Source: Pseudomonas sp. IAC-BECa141 | Lineage (GTDB): Bacteria > Pseudomonadota > Gammaproteobacteria > Pseudomonadales > Pseudomonadaceae | Length of the DNA: 64,000 nucleotides | NCBI RefSeq assembly: GCF_020544405.1 | Contig: NZ_CP065410.1 | Span: forward strand, 992,001 to 1,056,000 | Direction of reading: 5' to 3' | Shown here: positions 32,002 to 41,727 of the stretch, piece by piece | How the letters are laid out: the number at the start of each line of letters is the position of its first letter | Numbering within the stretch: the stretch's first letter is position 1 | The notes under the pieces: generated by a model | Database searches by the model: none | The model's input: the letters and a program-made list of their open reading frames with translations, nothing else | Told to the model about the DNA's origin: nothing | Position numbers and translations under genes: made by a program

Positions 32002-32760
32002 ATGGCCGTTGCCCTCAGTACCCTGGTCGAAGAAGCCGACCGTTACCTCGGCAGTGCGAAAATTGCCGATTATTGCCCCAACGGTCTGCAGGTCGAAGGC
32101 CGTCCGCAGGTGATGCGCATCGTCAGCGGCGTCACCGCCAGTCAGGCGCTGCTCGATGCTGCCGTCGAGGCCGAAGCCGATCTGGTGCTGGTGCATCACG
32201 GTTATTTCTGGAAGGGCGAGAACCCGTGCATCACCGGCATGAAACAGCGCCGTCTGAAGACGCTTCTCAAGCACGATATCAGCCTGCTCGGTTATCACCT
32301 GCCGCTGGATCTGCACCCGGACGTCGGCAACAACGTGCAGCTTGCGCGTCAGCTGGACATCACCGTCGAGGGGCCGCTGGATCCGGACAACCTGAAGGTC
32401 GTCGGTCTGGTCGGTTCGCTGAACGAGCCCATGACTCCGCGCGACTTCGCCCGCAAAGTGCAGGAAGTCATGGGCCGCGAGCCGCTGCTGGTCGAGGGCA
32501 GCGCGATGATTCGTCGGGTCGGCTGGTGCACCGGGGGCGGTCAGGGCTACATAGACAATGCCATCGCCGCCGGCGTCGATCTGTTCCTCAGCGGCGAAGC
32601 CTCCGAGCAGACATTCCACAGCGCCCGGGAAAACGACATCAGCTTCATTGCCGCCGGCCACCACGCCACCGAACGCTACGGCGTGCAGGCGCTGGGCGAC
32701 TATCTGGCGAAGCGTTTTGCCCTCGAGCACATCTTCATCGACTGCCCGAACCCGATCTGA
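32002..32760 (+). CDS. Nif3-like dinuclear metal centre protein
   Basis: A 252-residue YbgI/NIF3 family protein. Metal ligands are seen in LVLVHHGYFW, DLHPDVGNNVQLA and the C-terminal AAGHHATERYGVQAL. Members form toroidal hexamers with a di-iron or dizinc site; E. coli YbgI has been linked to GTP cyclohydrolase-like chemistry and DNA repair, but the function is unsettled. Divergent from algW; a short inverted repeat ATAATG/CATTAT (31941-31957) lies in the gap. Confidence 0.9.
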   Translation: MAVALSTLVEEADRYLGSAKIADYCPNGLQVEGRPQVMRIVSGVTASQALLDAAVEAEADLVLVHHGYFWKGENPCITGMKQRRLKTLLKHDISLLGYHLPLDLHPDVGNNVQLARQLDITVEGPLDPDNLKVVGLVGSLNEPMTPRDFARKVQEVMGREPLLVEGSAMIRRVGWCTGGGQGYIDNAIAAGVDLFLSGEASEQTFHSARENDISFIAAGHHATERYGVQALGDYLAKRFALEHIFIDCPNPI

Positions 32761-32774
32761 ATTCACCCAAATCC

Positions 32775-32864
32775 TGTGGGAGCGAGCTTGCTCGCGAAGA
32801 GACAGTATCAGTCGCCATCATTGTTGAATGGCAGACCGCTTTCGCGAGCAAGCTCGCTCCCACA
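32775..32864. repeat. REPIN-type paired REP element
   Basis: Two 24-base arms (32775-32798 and 32841-32864) are perfect inverted copies beginning TGTGGGAGCGAGCTTGCTCG, each itself a small palindrome, with about 42 unrelated bases between. This is the common REP family of P. fluorescens-group genomes, found in intergenic space between the Nif3 gene and cysD. Confidence 0.93.
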
Positions 32865-33009
32865 TTGGCTTTCATCACCCGAACGGGCGGGCATATTCAT
32901 ATGCCCTTTCGATCTAGTTGGCGTCCTGATTAGAAGAGGTCGCTGTGCTAGGATTCGACGCTCGAACACGGCCCGCTGGCCGTTCATAAGAAAGCTTTCG
33001 TGAGTAGCC

Positions 33010-33927
33010 ATGGTCGACAAACTGACGCATCTGAAACAGCTGGAGGCGGAAAGCATCCACATCATCCGCGAGGTGGCCGCCGAGTTCGACAACCCGGTGA
33101 TGCTGTACTCCATCGGTAAAGACTCCGCCGTGATGCTGCATCTGGCACGCAAGGCGTTCTTCCCGGGCAAACTGCCGTTTCCGGTGATGCACGTCGACAC
33201 CCGCTGGAAATTCCAGGAGATGTACAAGTTCCGCGACAAGATGGTCGAAGAGCTGGGCCTGGATCTGATCACCCACGTCAACCCGGATGGCGTTGCGCAG
33301 GGCATCAACCCGTTCACCCACGGCAGCGCCAAGCACACCGACATCATGAAGACCGAGGGCCTGAAGCAGGCGCTCGACAAGCATGGTTTCGACGCAGCCT
33401 TCGGCGGTGCCCGTCGCGATGAAGAGAAGTCCCGCGCCAAGGAGCGCGTCTACTCGTTCCGTGACAGCAAGCACCGCTGGGACCCGAAGAACCAGCGTCC
33501 CGAGCTGTGGAACGTCTACAACGGCAAGGTCAACAAGGGCGAATCCATTCGTGTGTTCCCGCTGTCGAACTGGACCGAGCTGGATATCTGGCAGTACATC
33601 TACCTCGAAGGCATCCCGATCGTACCGCTGTACTTCGCGGCCGAACGTGAAGTGATCGAGAAGAACGGCACGCTGATCATGATCGACGACGAGCGCATCC
33701 TCGAGCACCTGTCCGACGAGGACAAGGCGCGCATCGTCAAAAAGAAAGTGCGTTTCCGTACCCTTGGCTGCTACCCGTTGACGGGCGCGGTGGAGTCCGA
33801 GGCCGAAAGCCTGACGGACATCATTCAGGAAATGCTCCTGACGCGAACTTCCGAGCGCCAGGGCCGGGTCATCGACCACGATGGCGCAGGCTCGATGGAA
33901 GACAAGAAACGTCAAGGCTATTTCTAA
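33010..33927 (+). CDS. cysD: Sulfate adenylyltransferase subunit 2
   Basis: A 305-residue ATP sulfurylase catalytic subunit of the PP-loop family ([18 protein letters not shown], the SGGxDS-like loop). It adenylylates sulfate to APS, driven by GTP hydrolysis in CysN. The tail [12 protein letters not shown] is diagnostic. It precedes cysNC by 9 bases. CysB control would be expected, but no site was identified in the 145-base leader after the REPIN. Confidence 0.97.
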   Translation: MVDKLTHLKQLEAESIHIIREVAAEFDNPVMLYSIGKDSAVMLHLARKAFFPGKLPFPVMHVDTRWKFQEMYKFRDKMVEELGLDLITHVNPDGVAQGINPFTHGSAKHTDIMKTEGLKQALDKHGFDAAFGGARRDEEKSRAKERVYSFRDSKHRWDPKNQRPELWNVYNGKVNKGESIRVFPLSNWTELDIWQYIYLEGIPIVPLYFAAEREVIEKNGTLIMIDDERILEHLSDEDKARIVKKKVRFRTLGCYPLTGAVESEAESLTDIIQEMLLTRTSERQGRVIDHDGAGSMEDKKRQGYF

Positions 33928-33936
33928 GGGGCTGTC

Positions 33937-35835
33937 ATGTCGCACGCATCTGATTTGATCAGCGAGGACATCCTCGCCTACCTGGGCCAGCACGAACGTA
34001 AAGAGCTGCTGCGCTTTTTGACCTGCGGTAACGTCGATGACGGCAAGAGCACCCTGATCGGGCGCCTGCTGCACGACTCGAAAATGATCTACGAAGATCA
34101 CCTGGAAGCCATCACCCGCGATTCGAAGAAAGTCGGCACCACTGGTGACGACATCGACCTGGCATTGCTGGTCGACGGCCTGCAGGCCGAGCGCGAGCAG
34201 GGCATCACCATCGATGTCGCGTACCGCTATTTCTCCACCGCCAAGCGCAAATTCATCATCGCCGACACCCCCGGCCATGAGCAGTACACCCGCAACATGG
34301 CCACCGGTGCGTCCACCTGTGACCTGGCGATCATCCTGGTCGACGCCCGTTACGGCGTGCAGACCCAGACCCGTCGCCACAGCTTTATCGCCTCACTGCT
34401 GGGCATCAAGCACATCGTTGTCGCCATCAACAAGATGGACCTCAAGGGCTTCGATCAGGGCGTGTTCGAGTCGATCAAGGCCGACTACCTGAAGTTCGCC
34501 GAAGGCTTGAAGATGAAGCCTACGAGCATGCACTTCGTGCCGATGTCCGCCCTGAAGGGCGACAACGTGGTGAACAAGTCCGAGCGCTCGCCTTGGTACA
34601 CCGGCCAGTCGCTGATGGAAATCCTTGAGACCGTGGAAGTGGCGGGCGACCGCAACTTCACCGATCTGCGTTTCCCGGTGCAGTACGTCAACCGTCCGAA
34701 CCTGAACTTCCGCGGTTTCGCCGGCACCCTGGCCAGCGGCATCGTCAAGAAGGGCGACGAAGTCGTGGTCCTGCCGTCGGGCAAGAGCAGCCGCGTGAAA
34801 TCCATCGTCACCTTCGAAGGTGAACTGGAACACGCAGGTCCCGGCCAAGCGGTAACGCTGACCATGGAAGACGAGATCGACATTTCCCGTGGCGACCTGC
34901 TGGTGCACGCCGACAACGTCCCGCCAGTGACCGACAGCTTCGAAGCGATGCTGGTGTGGATGGCTGAAGAGCCGATGCTGCCGGGCAAGAAATACGACAT
35001 CAAGCGTGCTACCAGTTACGTGCCGGGCTCCATCGCCAGCATCGTCAACAAGGTCGACGTCAACACCCTCGAAGAGGGCCCGGCGAGCGCGTTGCAGCTC
35101 AACGAAATCGGCAAGGTGAAGATCGCGCTCGACGCGCCGATCGCCCTCGACGGTTACGACAGCAACCGCACCACCGGCGCGTTCATCGTTATCGACCGTT
35201 TGACCAACGGCACCGTCGGCGCCGGCATGATCGTCGCTCAGCCAGTGACCCACGGTACGGCCACGCACCACGGCAAAATGGCCCATGTAGCGACCGAAGA
35301 GCGCGCTCAGCGTTTCGGTCAGCAACCGGCTACCGTGCTGTTCAGCGGCCTGTCGGGCGCTGGCAAAAGCACCTTGGCGTATGCGGTCGAACGCAAGCTG
35401 TTCGACATGGGCCGCGCGGTGTTTGTACTCGATGGCCAGAACCTGCGTCAGGATCTGAACAAAGGTCTGCCGCAGGATCGCGCCGGGCGTACCGAGAACT
35501 GGCGTCGTGCCGCGCACGTGGCGCGTCAGTTCAACGAAGCCGGTTTGCTGACCCTGGCGGCGTTCGTTGCGCCAAGTGCCGAAGGTCGCGAGCAGGCCAA
35601 GGAACTGATCGGCAAGGATCGCTTGCTCACGGTCTACGTGCAGGCCTCGCCGACAGTGTGCGCCGAACGTGATCCGCAAGGGCTGTACGCCGCTGGTGGC
35701 GACAACATCCCGGGCGAATCCTTCCCGTACGACGTGCCGCTCAACGCCGACCTGGTGATCGACACGCAGTCGCTGAGTCTGGAAGAAAGCGTCAAGCAAG
35801 TGCTGGAGCTGTTGCGGCAGCGCGGCGCGATTTAA
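33937..35835 (+). CDS. cysNC: Bifunctional sulfate adenylyltransferase subunit 1 / APS kinase
   Basis: A 632-residue fusion. The N-terminal CysN GTPase carries G1 GNVDDGKST (about residue 31), G3 DTPGHEQ and G4 NKMD, followed by EF-Tu-like beta-barrels. The C-terminal APS kinase CysC begins about residue 460 with its own Walker [10 protein letters not shown] (residues 471-479) and the phosphoserine loop FVAPSAEGR. The fusion channels sulfate to APS and PAPS and is typical of Pseudomonas. A strong terminator follows at 35874-35917. Confidence 0.97.
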   Translation: MSHASDLISEDILAYLGQHERKELLRFLTCGNVDDGKSTLIGRLLHDSKMIYEDHLEAITRDSKKVGTTGDDIDLALLVDGLQAEREQGITIDVAYRYFSTAKRKFIIADTPGHEQYTRNMATGASTCDLAIILVDARYGVQTQTRRHSFIASLLGIKHIVVAINKMDLKGFDQGVFESIKADYLKFAEGLKMKPTSMHFVPMSALKGDNVVNKSERSPWYTGQSLMEILETVEVAGDRNFTDLRFPVQYVNRPNLNFRGFAGTLASGIVKKGDEVVVLPSGKSSRVKSIVTFEGELEHAGPGQAVTLTMEDEIDISRGDLLVHADNVPPVTDSFEAMLVWMAEEPMLPGKKYDIKRATSYVPGSIASIVNKVDVNTLEEGPASALQLNEIGKVKIALDAPIALDGYDSNRTTGAFIVIDRLTNGTVGAGMIVAQPVTHGTATHHGKMAHVATEERAQRFGQQPATVLFSGLSGAGKSTLAYAVERKLFDMGRAVFVLDGQNLRQDLNKGLPQDRAGRTENWRRAAHVARQFNEAGLLTLAAFVAPSAEGREQAKELIGKDRLLTVYVQASPTVCAERDPQGLYAAGGDNIPGESFPYDVPLNADLVIDTQSLSLEESVKQVLELLRQRGAI

Positions 35836-35873
35836 GCACTGAAGCAGCGACAAGCTTCCAGTTTCAAGCGGCA

Positions 35874-35917
35874 AGAAAAAGCCCGTCGATGAGCAATCAT
35901 CGGCGGGCTTTTTTTGT
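35874..35917 (+). terminator. Rho-independent terminator after cysNC
   Basis: AAAAAGCCCG and CGGGCTTTTTTT flank an inner CGATGA/TCATCG stem with a GCAA tetraloop. The poly-T tract after the stem makes this a clear intrinsic terminator. Confidence 0.92.
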
Positions 35918-35923
35918 GCCGGG

Positions 35924-35956
35924 TGATCGTTCCCACGCGGAGCGTGGGAATGATCA
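35924..35956. repeat. Short palindromic repeat, GATCGTTCCCACGC family
   Basis: Arms 35924-35938 and 35942-35956 match at 14 of 15 positions around a 3-base loop. The same family recurs at 45003-45090. It is a common intergenic repeat in P. fluorescens-type genomes. Confidence 0.85.
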
Positions 35957-35965
35957 AACGATCAA

Positions 35966-35995
35966 CTGTGGGAGCGAGCCTGCTCGCTCCCACAG
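35966..35995. repeat. Single REP palindrome
   Basis: CTGTGGGAGCGAGC (35966-35979) is followed after two bases by its exact inverse (35982-35995). This is a half-unit of the REPIN at 32775-32864, ending 3 bases before the acyltransferase stop codon; it may double as a transcription end. Confidence 0.88.
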
Positions 35996-35998
35996 GGG

Positions 35999-36904
35999 TC
36001 AGTGTTTGGGTGGATATTCGCGGTGCATCTGCTCCAGCAACGCATCCTTGTCCAGCCACAGCTGATTGATCCAGCCCTGAAACTGCAATCGATACTCGCC
36101 GTCCTGGTCGTAGTTCTTGCCGATGAAGGCCGGCGGGATTTTGATTTCCTCAAAATGCACCACCACATCGCGCACATTGCCGCAGAGCAAATCCCAGAAC
36201 CCTGGACGCCCCGCTGGATAATGAATCGTCACGTTGACGATCGATTCCAGCTGTTCGCCCATCGCATCCAGTACAAACGCAATGCCGCCGGCTTTTGGTT
36301 TGAGCAAGTATTTGAACGGCGATTGCTGCTGTGCATGTTTGCCTTCGGTGAAGCGCGTGCCCTCGACGAAGTTGAAGATGCCTACCGGGTTGTCGCGGAA
36401 TTTCGCGCAGGTCTTGCGCGTGGTTTCCAGGTCCTTGCCTTTCTTCTCCGGGTGTTTTTCCAGATACGCCTTGGAGTAGCGCTTCATGAACGGAAAGCCC
36501 AGCGTCCACCACGCCAGACCGATCACCGGGACCCAGATCAGCTCCTGTTTAAGGAAAAACTTCAGCGGCTGGATGCGTCGGTTGAGCACGTATTGCAGCA
36601 CCAGGATGTCGACCCAGCTCTGGTGATTGCTGGTGATCAGGTACGAGTGTTGATAGTCCAGACCTTGCAGGCCGCTGAGGTGCCAGCGGGTGCGGTGCAC
36701 CAGGTTCATCCAGCCTTTGTTGTTACTGATCCAGGCTTCGTGAGTGTGGCTCATCAGCCAGCGCGATGCGCGGCGTGCGAGGTCGAACGGCAGCACTTTG
36801 ATCAGTGCCACGAGAAACAGGAACGAGCAAAGCAGGATCGTGTTCAGCGCCAGCAGCAGCGCGGCGATTACGCCGCGCAGGGTGGCAGGGAGAAAAGCCA
36901 GCAT
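35999..36904 (-). CDS. YihG-like membrane acyltransferase
   Basis: A 301-residue PlsC-superfamily acyltransferase. The HX4D catalytic motif is NHQSWVD (about residues 92-98) and the substrate motif FVEGTRFTEGK follows about 80 residues later. An N-terminal hydrophobic segment (about residues 10-38) anchors it in the inner membrane. The length and the FPFMKRYSK region fit the YihG/AGPAT branch that acylates lysophosphatidic acid. It starts 5 bases after the end of pta on the same strand, so the two are probably co-transcribed. Confidence 0.9.
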   Translation of the reverse strand: MLAFLPATLRGVIAALLLALNTILLCSFLFLVALIKVLPFDLARRASRWLMSHTHEAWISNNKGWMNLVHRTRWHLSGLQGLDYQHSYLITSNHQSWVDILVLQYVLNRRIQPLKFFLKQELIWVPVIGLAWWTLGFPFMKRYSKAYLEKHPEKKGKDLETTRKTCAKFRDNPVGIFNFVEGTRFTEGKHAQQQSPFKYLLKPKAGGIAFVLDAMGEQLESIVNVTIHYPAGRPGFWDLLCGNVRDVVVHFEEIKIPPAFIGKNYDQDGEYRLQFQGWINQLWLDKDALLEQMHREYPPKH

Positions 36905-36908
36905 CGGG

Positions 36909-39008
36909 TCAGATATCCAGAGGTCGATTGGCAGCCTGAATCGCGGTCAGGGCAATGGTGTAGACGATGTCGTCGACCTGCGCGCCGCGCGGCAGGTCGT
37001 TCACCGGTTTGCGCAGGCCTTGCAGCATCGGGCCGAGGCTGACGCAATCGGCGCTGCGCTGCACGGCTTTGTGGGTGGTGTTGCCGGTGTTCAGGTCGGG
37101 GAACACGAACACCGTGGCGCGACCGGCCACCTGGCTGTTCGGCGCCAGTTGCCGGGCCACGTTTTCGTTGGCGGCGGCGTCGTACTGCAACGGGCCGTCG
37201 ATCAGCAGCGAGTGCTGTTGTTCGTGGGCGAGCAGGGTGGCTTCGCGAACCTTCTCGACTTCTTCGCCGGTGGCGGATTCGCCGCTGGAGTAACTGATCA
37301 TCGCCACCCGTGGCGTGATGCCGAACGCGGCGGCCGAGTCGGCGCTTTGCAGGGCGATTTCGGCCAGTTCGCTGGCGCTCGGGTGCGGGTTCATCACGCA
37401 GTCGCCGTAGACCAGCACTTCTTCGGGAAACAGCATGAAGAACACCGACGACACCAGCGTGCAGCCCGGCGCCGTTTTAATCAGCTGCAAGGCCGGGCGG
37501 ATGGTGTTGGCGGTGGTGTTGATGATGCCCGAAACCAGGCCGTCGACTTCATCCAGCGCCAGCATCATGGTGCCGATCACTACGGTGTCTTCCAGTTGCT
37601 GTTCGGCCATCGGCGCGTTGAGGCTTTTGCTCTTGCGCAGGGCGACCATCGGTTCGACGTAGCGCTCGCGGATCAGATCCGGATCGAGGATTTCCAGCCC
37701 CGGCGGCAGGACGATGCCCTGAGCCCGGGCGACGGCTTCGACATCCGCCGGTTTGGCCAACAACACGCAACGGGCAATCCCGCGTTCCTGGCAGATCGCA
37801 GCCGCTTGCACGGTGAGCGGCTCGCTGCCTTCGGGCAGGACAATGCGCTTGTTGGCAGCCTGCGCGCGTTGAATCAATTGATAGCGGAACACCGCCGGCG
37901 ACAGGCGCATTTCCCGCGGTGTACCGCAGCGCTGGTGCAGCCAGTTGGCGTCCAGGTGACTGGCGACGAAGTCGGTGATGATCTCCGCGCGTTCACGGTC
38001 ATCGACGGGAATTTCCTTGTTCAGGCCGTTGAGCAGGTTCGCGGTGTCGTACGAGCCGGTGCTCACCGACAGCACCGGCAAGCCAGCCTGCAACGCACCA
38101 CGGCACAGGTCCATGATGCGCGGATCGGGCAGGGTGTCGCTGGTCAGCAGCAGACCGGCCAGCGGCACGCCGTTGATCGCGGCGAGGCTGACGGCGAGGA
38201 TGATGTCGTCGCGATCGCCGGGAGTCACCACCAGCACGCCGGGCTTTAGCAGATCCACGGTGTTGCGCATGGTGCGCGCGCAAATGATGGTCTTGGTCAT
38301 GCGCCGGGTTTCGTAGTCGCCGGCGTTGAGCACCTGGGCGCCCATCAGGTCGGCGACGTCGCGGGTGCGCGGGGCGTTGAGTTCCGGCTGGAACGGAATG
38401 CAGCCGAGCAGACGGAAATCACCGGTGCGCAGCAAGGGCGAATGCTCTTTCAGACGCGCAGCGAAGGCGTCCATGCTCTCGTCGGTCTTGACCTTGTTGA
38501 GGATCACGCCGAGGACTTTCGGGTCCTTCGGCCCGCCGAAAAGTTGCGCTTGCAACTCGACGCGGCCGGACAGTTCGGTCAGCACTTCGTTTTCCGGGGC
38601 CGAGACCAGTATCACCTCGGCATCCAGGCTCTTGGCCAGGTGCAGGTTGACCCGCGCGGCGTAGCTGGCGCTGCGGGTCGGCACCATGCCTTCGACGACC
38701 AGCACGTCTTTGCCGATGGCTGCCTGCTGGTAGAGGGTGATGATTTCTTCGAGCAGCTCGTCGAGCTGACCGTCGCCGAGCATCCGCTCGACATGGGCCA
38801 GACCCAGTGGCTGTGGCGGTTTCAGGCCGTGGGTGCGGGCCACCAGTTCGGTGGAGCGCTCAGGGCCGGTGTCGCCCGGATGCGGCTGGGCGATCGGTTT
38901 GAAGAAGCCGACTTTCAGCCCGGCCCGTTCCAGCGTACGCACCAGCCCGAGGCTGATGGAGGTCAGACCCACACCAAAGTCGGTGGGCGCGATAAAAAAA
39001 GTTTGCAT
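36909..39008 (-). CDS. pta: Phosphate acetyltransferase, long form
   Basis: A 699-residue Pta converting acetyl-CoA and phosphate to acetyl phosphate. The N-terminal P-loop-like BioD-type domain (FIAPTDFGVGLTSISLGLVRTLE), a central DRTGG domain (about residues 215-325) and the C-terminal PTA/PTB domain (RIVLPEGSEPLTVQAAAICQERG) occur in order. No acetate kinase gene is adjacent here; instead a DUF3565 gene lies upstream. The first domain lacks a fully canonical P-loop, as in other long Pta proteins. Confidence 0.96.
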   Translation of the reverse strand: MQTFFIAPTDFGVGLTSISLGLVRTLERAGLKVGFFKPIAQPHPGDTGPERSTELVARTHGLKPPQPLGLAHVERMLGDGQLDELLEEIITLYQQAAIGKDVLVVEGMVPTRSASYAARVNLHLAKSLDAEVILVSAPENEVLTELSGRVELQAQLFGGPKDPKVLGVILNKVKTDESMDAFAARLKEHSPLLRTGDFRLLGCIPFQPELNAPRTRDVADLMGAQVLNAGDYETRRMTKTIICARTMRNTVDLLKPGVLVVTPGDRDDIILAVSLAAINGVPLAGLLLTSDTLPDPRIMDLCRGALQAGLPVLSVSTGSYDTANLLNGLNKEIPVDDRERAEIITDFVASHLDANWLHQRCGTPREMRLSPAVFRYQLIQRAQAANKRIVLPEGSEPLTVQAAAICQERGIARCVLLAKPADVEAVARAQGIVLPPGLEILDPDLIRERYVEPMVALRKSKSLNAPMAEQQLEDTVVIGTMMLALDEVDGLVSGIINTTANTIRPALQLIKTAPGCTLVSSVFFMLFPEEVLVYGDCVMNPHPSASELAEIALQSADSAAAFGITPRVAMISYSSGESATGEEVEKVREATLLAHEQQHSLLIDGPLQYDAAANENVARQLAPNSQVAGRATVFVFPDLNTGNTTHKAVQRSADCVSLGPMLQGLRKPVNDLPRGAQVDDIVYTIALTAIQAANRPLDI

Positions 39009-39068
39009 GCGGATTCTCTAAGGGTGCATGGCAATGGCGATCGTCTCTGTGTGCCGATCTGCCGAGAT

Positions 39069-39377
39069 TCAGTCGCCAAGGTTATCGCTAACCGAGGCTT
39101 GAGCGCACCAACCGCAAGCAAAGGGTTGGCCTATTTTTTCAATGCGTTGCGTGGCGTCCAGAACCCACGCCCGGGACTGCCAGGGCGGGAGGTGGCGCAG
39201 GTGCTGGGTATGGCCGCAGGACAGCTCGGCGACCCAGTGGCCGTCCTCGTCCTGATGGAATCCGGTGACGGTCACGGGCGCCAATCGATCCCGTCTGTCC
39301 GGGTTCTGTTCGCTTTCGGGCAAATCCTTGTTTAGACTTGTCCGTTCTTCATTCTTATGCAAAAGGTCTCGCCCCAT
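39069..39377 (-). CDS. DUF3565 domain protein
   Basis: A short protein, 102 residues from ATG 39377, with a conserved core: VTGFHQDEDGHWVAELSCGH, HLRHLPPW and FACGWCAQ. The spaced Cys-Gly-His and Cys-x2-Cys pairs suggest a small metal-binding fold. The function is unknown. The start is uncertain: an ATG at 39407 also exists, and 39377 already overlaps the divergent slyD start by two bases, so a later non-ATG start is possible. It ends 60 bases before pta. Confidence 0.72.
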   Translation of the reverse strand: MGRDLLHKNEERTSLNKDLPESEQNPDRRDRLAPVTVTGFHQDEDGHWVAELSCGHTQHLRHLPPWQSRAWVLDATQRIEKIGQPFACGWCAQASVSDNLGD

Positions 39378-39861
39378 GCTGATCGCCGCCAATAAGGCTG
39401 TCTCCATCGACTATACCCTGACCAACGACGCTGGTGAGGTCATCGACAGCTCCGCCGGCGGCGCTCCGCTGGTCTACCTGCATGGCGCAGGCAACATCAT
39501 CCCGGGCCTGGAAAAAGCCCTGGAAGGTAAAGAAGTCGGCAACGAGCTAGAAGTGTCCGTCGAGCCGGAAGATGCCTACGGCGAATACGCCGCTGAACTG
39601 GTCAGCACCCTGAGCCGCAGCATGTTCGAAGGCGTTGACGAGCTGGAAGTCGGAATGCAGTTCCACGCTTCGGCGCCGGACGGTCAGATGCAGATCGTCA
39701 CCATCCGTGACCTGGACGGCGACGACGTTACCGTCGACGGCAACCACCCACTGGCCGGTCAGCGCCTGAACTTCAAAGTGAAGGTCGTTGCCATCCGTGA
39801 CGCCAGCCAGGAAGAAATCGCTCATGGTCACGTCCATGGCGAAGGTGGCCATCACCACTGA
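39376..39861 (+). CDS. slyD: FKBP-type peptidyl-prolyl isomerase SlyD
   Basis: A 161-residue FKBP with an inserted chaperone flap (about residues 70-125) and a His-rich tail (HGHVHGEGGHHH) that binds nickel and other metals. SlyD folds proline-containing proteins and aids hydrogenase and Tat substrate maturation in E. coli. The tail is much shorter than in E. coli. The frame is open 37 codons upstream; MLIAANKAVSIDYTL fixes the start. A terminator follows at 39891-39912. Confidence 0.94.
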   Translation: MLIAANKAVSIDYTLTNDAGEVIDSSAGGAPLVYLHGAGNIIPGLEKALEGKEVGNELEVSVEPEDAYGEYAAELVSTLSRSMFEGVDELEVGMQFHASAPDGQMQIVTIRDLDGDDVTVDGNHPLAGQRLNFKVKVVAIRDASQEEIAHGHVHGEGGHHH

Positions 39862-39890
39862 TTTTCTGCGCTAAGCTCAGAGAACTGGAG

Positions 39891-39912
39891 AGGCGCCCGA
39901 GGGCGCCTTTTT
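39891..39912 (+). terminator. Terminator after slyD
   Basis: AGGCGCCC and GGGCGCCT form a perfect 8-bp stem with a 2-base gap, followed by five T. Confidence 0.9.
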
Positions 39913-39983
39913 AGTCCGCGGCTGTCCTTGGTGCCCTCGCCAAGTGGCTGTTTCGAGTAGAACACGGGAATCTGGAGTTCGTC

Positions 39984-40466
39984 ATGAGTGCTTTTCACGA
40001 CCTTAAGTTGACAGCCCTGGATGGTCAGGAGCTACCGCTGGCACCCTTCAAGGGCCAAGTCGTGCTGGTGGTCAACGTCGCCTCCAAATGCGGCTTGACC
40101 CCACAGTACGCGGCGCTGGAAAACCTTTATCAGCAATACAAAGGCAAAGGCTTCAGTGTGCTGGGCCTGCCGTGCAACCAGTTTGCCGGTCAGGAACCGG
40201 GCAGTGAGCAGGAGATCCAGGAATTCTGCAGCCTCAACTATGGCGTGAGTTTTCCGTTGTCGAAAAAGCTCGAAGTCAACGGTCACGACCGTCATCAGCT
40301 GTACCGCCTGCTGGCGGGCGAGGGCGCGGAGTTTCCCGGTGACATCACCTGGAATTTCGAGAAATTCCTGCTCGGCAAGGACGGTCGGGTACTGGCCCGC
40401 TTCTCGCCGCGCACGGCGCCGGATGATCCTTCGGTGATTACGGCGATTGAAAAAGCCTTGAGTTGA
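39984..40466 (+). CDS. Glutathione peroxidase (Cys type)
   Basis: A 160-residue thiol peroxidase of the glutathione peroxidase family. The peroxidatic cysteine is C36 in NVASKCGLTPQY (an ordinary Cys codon, not selenocysteine), with the conserved Gln in LGLPCNQFAGQEPG and Trp-Asn in WNFEKFLLGKDG. Bacterial Cys forms usually take electrons from thioredoxin and reduce hydrogen or lipid peroxides. It stands alone between two terminators. Confidence 0.94.
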   Translation: MSAFHDLKLTALDGQELPLAPFKGQVVLVVNVASKCGLTPQYAALENLYQQYKGKGFSVLGLPCNQFAGQEPGSEQEIQEFCSLNYGVSFPLSKKLEVNGHDRHQLYRLLAGEGAEFPGDITWNFEKFLLGKDGRVLARFSPRTAPDDPSVITAIEKALS

Positions 40467-40472
40467 AACACG

Positions 40473-40504
40473 AAAATCGCAGCCATTGAGCTGCGATTTT
40501 TTTC
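40473..40504 (+). terminator. Terminator after glutathione peroxidase
   Basis: AAAATCGCAG (40473-40482) pairs with CTGCGATTTT (40491-40500) around an 8-base loop and runs into T residues. Confidence 0.9.
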
Positions 40505-40623
40505 GCCTGCCTTTTGACCCTTAATCATTCAGATCAATAGTGCTATCGGGCGTTTGAAACTCCCCATATTATCGCCGTCATATGAATTGCGTGCCCGTCG
40601 ATCAATTTTTCGTGGAGCTTCCC

Positions 40624-41727
40624 ATGCCCGTGCAAGCCCTGTTCAAACCGTTCCAGCTCGGTGCCCTCGAACTGCCGACCCGCGTGGTCATGGCGCCGAT
40701 GACCCGTTCGTTCTCTCCGGGCGGCGTGCCCAATTCCAAAGTGATCGAATACTACCGTCGTCGCGCGGCGGCCGGTGTCGGCCTGATCATTACCGAAGGC
40801 ACCACCGTCGGCCATCAGGCATCCAACGGTTACCCGAACGTGCCGCACTTCTACGGCGAAGCAGCCTTGGCCGGCTGGAAGAAAGTCGTGGATGCGGTAC
40901 ACGCCGAAGGCGGCAAGATCGTTCCGCAACTCTGGCACGTCGGCAATGTGCGCCGTCTGGGCACCGAGCCGGACGCGAGCGTGCCGGGTTATGGCCCGTC
41001 GGAAAAACTCAAGGACGGTCAGGTCGTGGTGCACGGCATGACCAGACAGGACATTCAGGACGTGATCGCAGCCTTCGCCCAAGCGGCGAAAGATGCCCAA
41101 AGCATCGGCATGGACGGCGTGGAAATCCACGGCGCCCACGGTTACCTGATCGACCAGTTCTTCTGGGAAGGCAGCAACCAGCGCACGGACGAATACGGTG
41201 GCAGCTTGGCCAACCGTTCGCGTTTCGCCATCGAGCTGATTCAGGCTGTGCGTGCGGCGGTGGGCGAAGGCTTCCCGATCATCTTCCGTTTCTCGCAGTG
41301 GAAACAGCAGGACTACACCGCGCGTCTGGTGCAAACCTCTGAGGCACTGGGTGAATTCCTCAAGCCGTTGTCCGACGCCGGGGTGGATATTTTCCACTGC
41401 TCGACGCGCCGTTTCTGGGAGCCTGAGTTTGACGGCTCCGACCTGAACCTGGCCGGCTGGACACGCAAGCTGACCGGCAAACCAACCATCACCGTCGGCA
41501 GCGTCGGCCTCGATGGCGAGTTCCTGCAGTTCATGGTCAACACCGACAAGGTCGCGCAACCGGCCAGTCTGGAGAAACTGCTGGAGCGTCTGAACAACGA
41601 CGAGTTCGATCTGGTGGCAGTGGGGCGTGCGCTGCTGGTCGATCCGGACTGGGCGCAGAAAGTGCGCGAAGGCCGCGAGCAGGACATTCTGCCGTTCAGC
41701 CGTGAGGCGTTGATGACGCTGGTTTGA
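40624..41727 (+). CDS. Old yellow enzyme family ene-reductase
   Basis: A 367-residue FMN-dependent alkene reductase of the XenB/NemA class. A TIM-barrel is indicated by RVVMAPMTRSFS at the start, the FMN/substrate motif EIHGAHGYLIDQFFW (about residues 170-184) and DLVAVGRALLVDPDWA near the end. It reduces activated C=C bonds, quinones or nitro compounds with NADPH. GGAG upstream supports ATG 40624 over the ATG at 40582. Its last 32 bases overlap the convergent glycosyltransferase gene. Confidence 0.92.
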   Translation: MPVQALFKPFQLGALELPTRVVMAPMTRSFSPGGVPNSKVIEYYRRRAAAGVGLIITEGTTVGHQASNGYPNVPHFYGEAALAGWKKVVDAVHAEGGKIVPQLWHVGNVRRLGTEPDASVPGYGPSEKLKDGQVVVHGMTRQDIQDVIAAFAQAAKDAQSIGMDGVEIHGAHGYLIDQFFWEGSNQRTDEYGGSLANRSRFAIELIQAVRAAVGEGFPIIFRFSQWKQQDYTARLVQTSEALGEFLKPLSDAGVDIFHCSTRRFWEPEFDGSDLNLAGWTRKLTGKPTITVGSVGLDGEFLQFMVNTDKVAQPASLEKLLERLNNDEFDLVAVGRALLVDPDWAQKVREGREQDILPFSREALMTLV

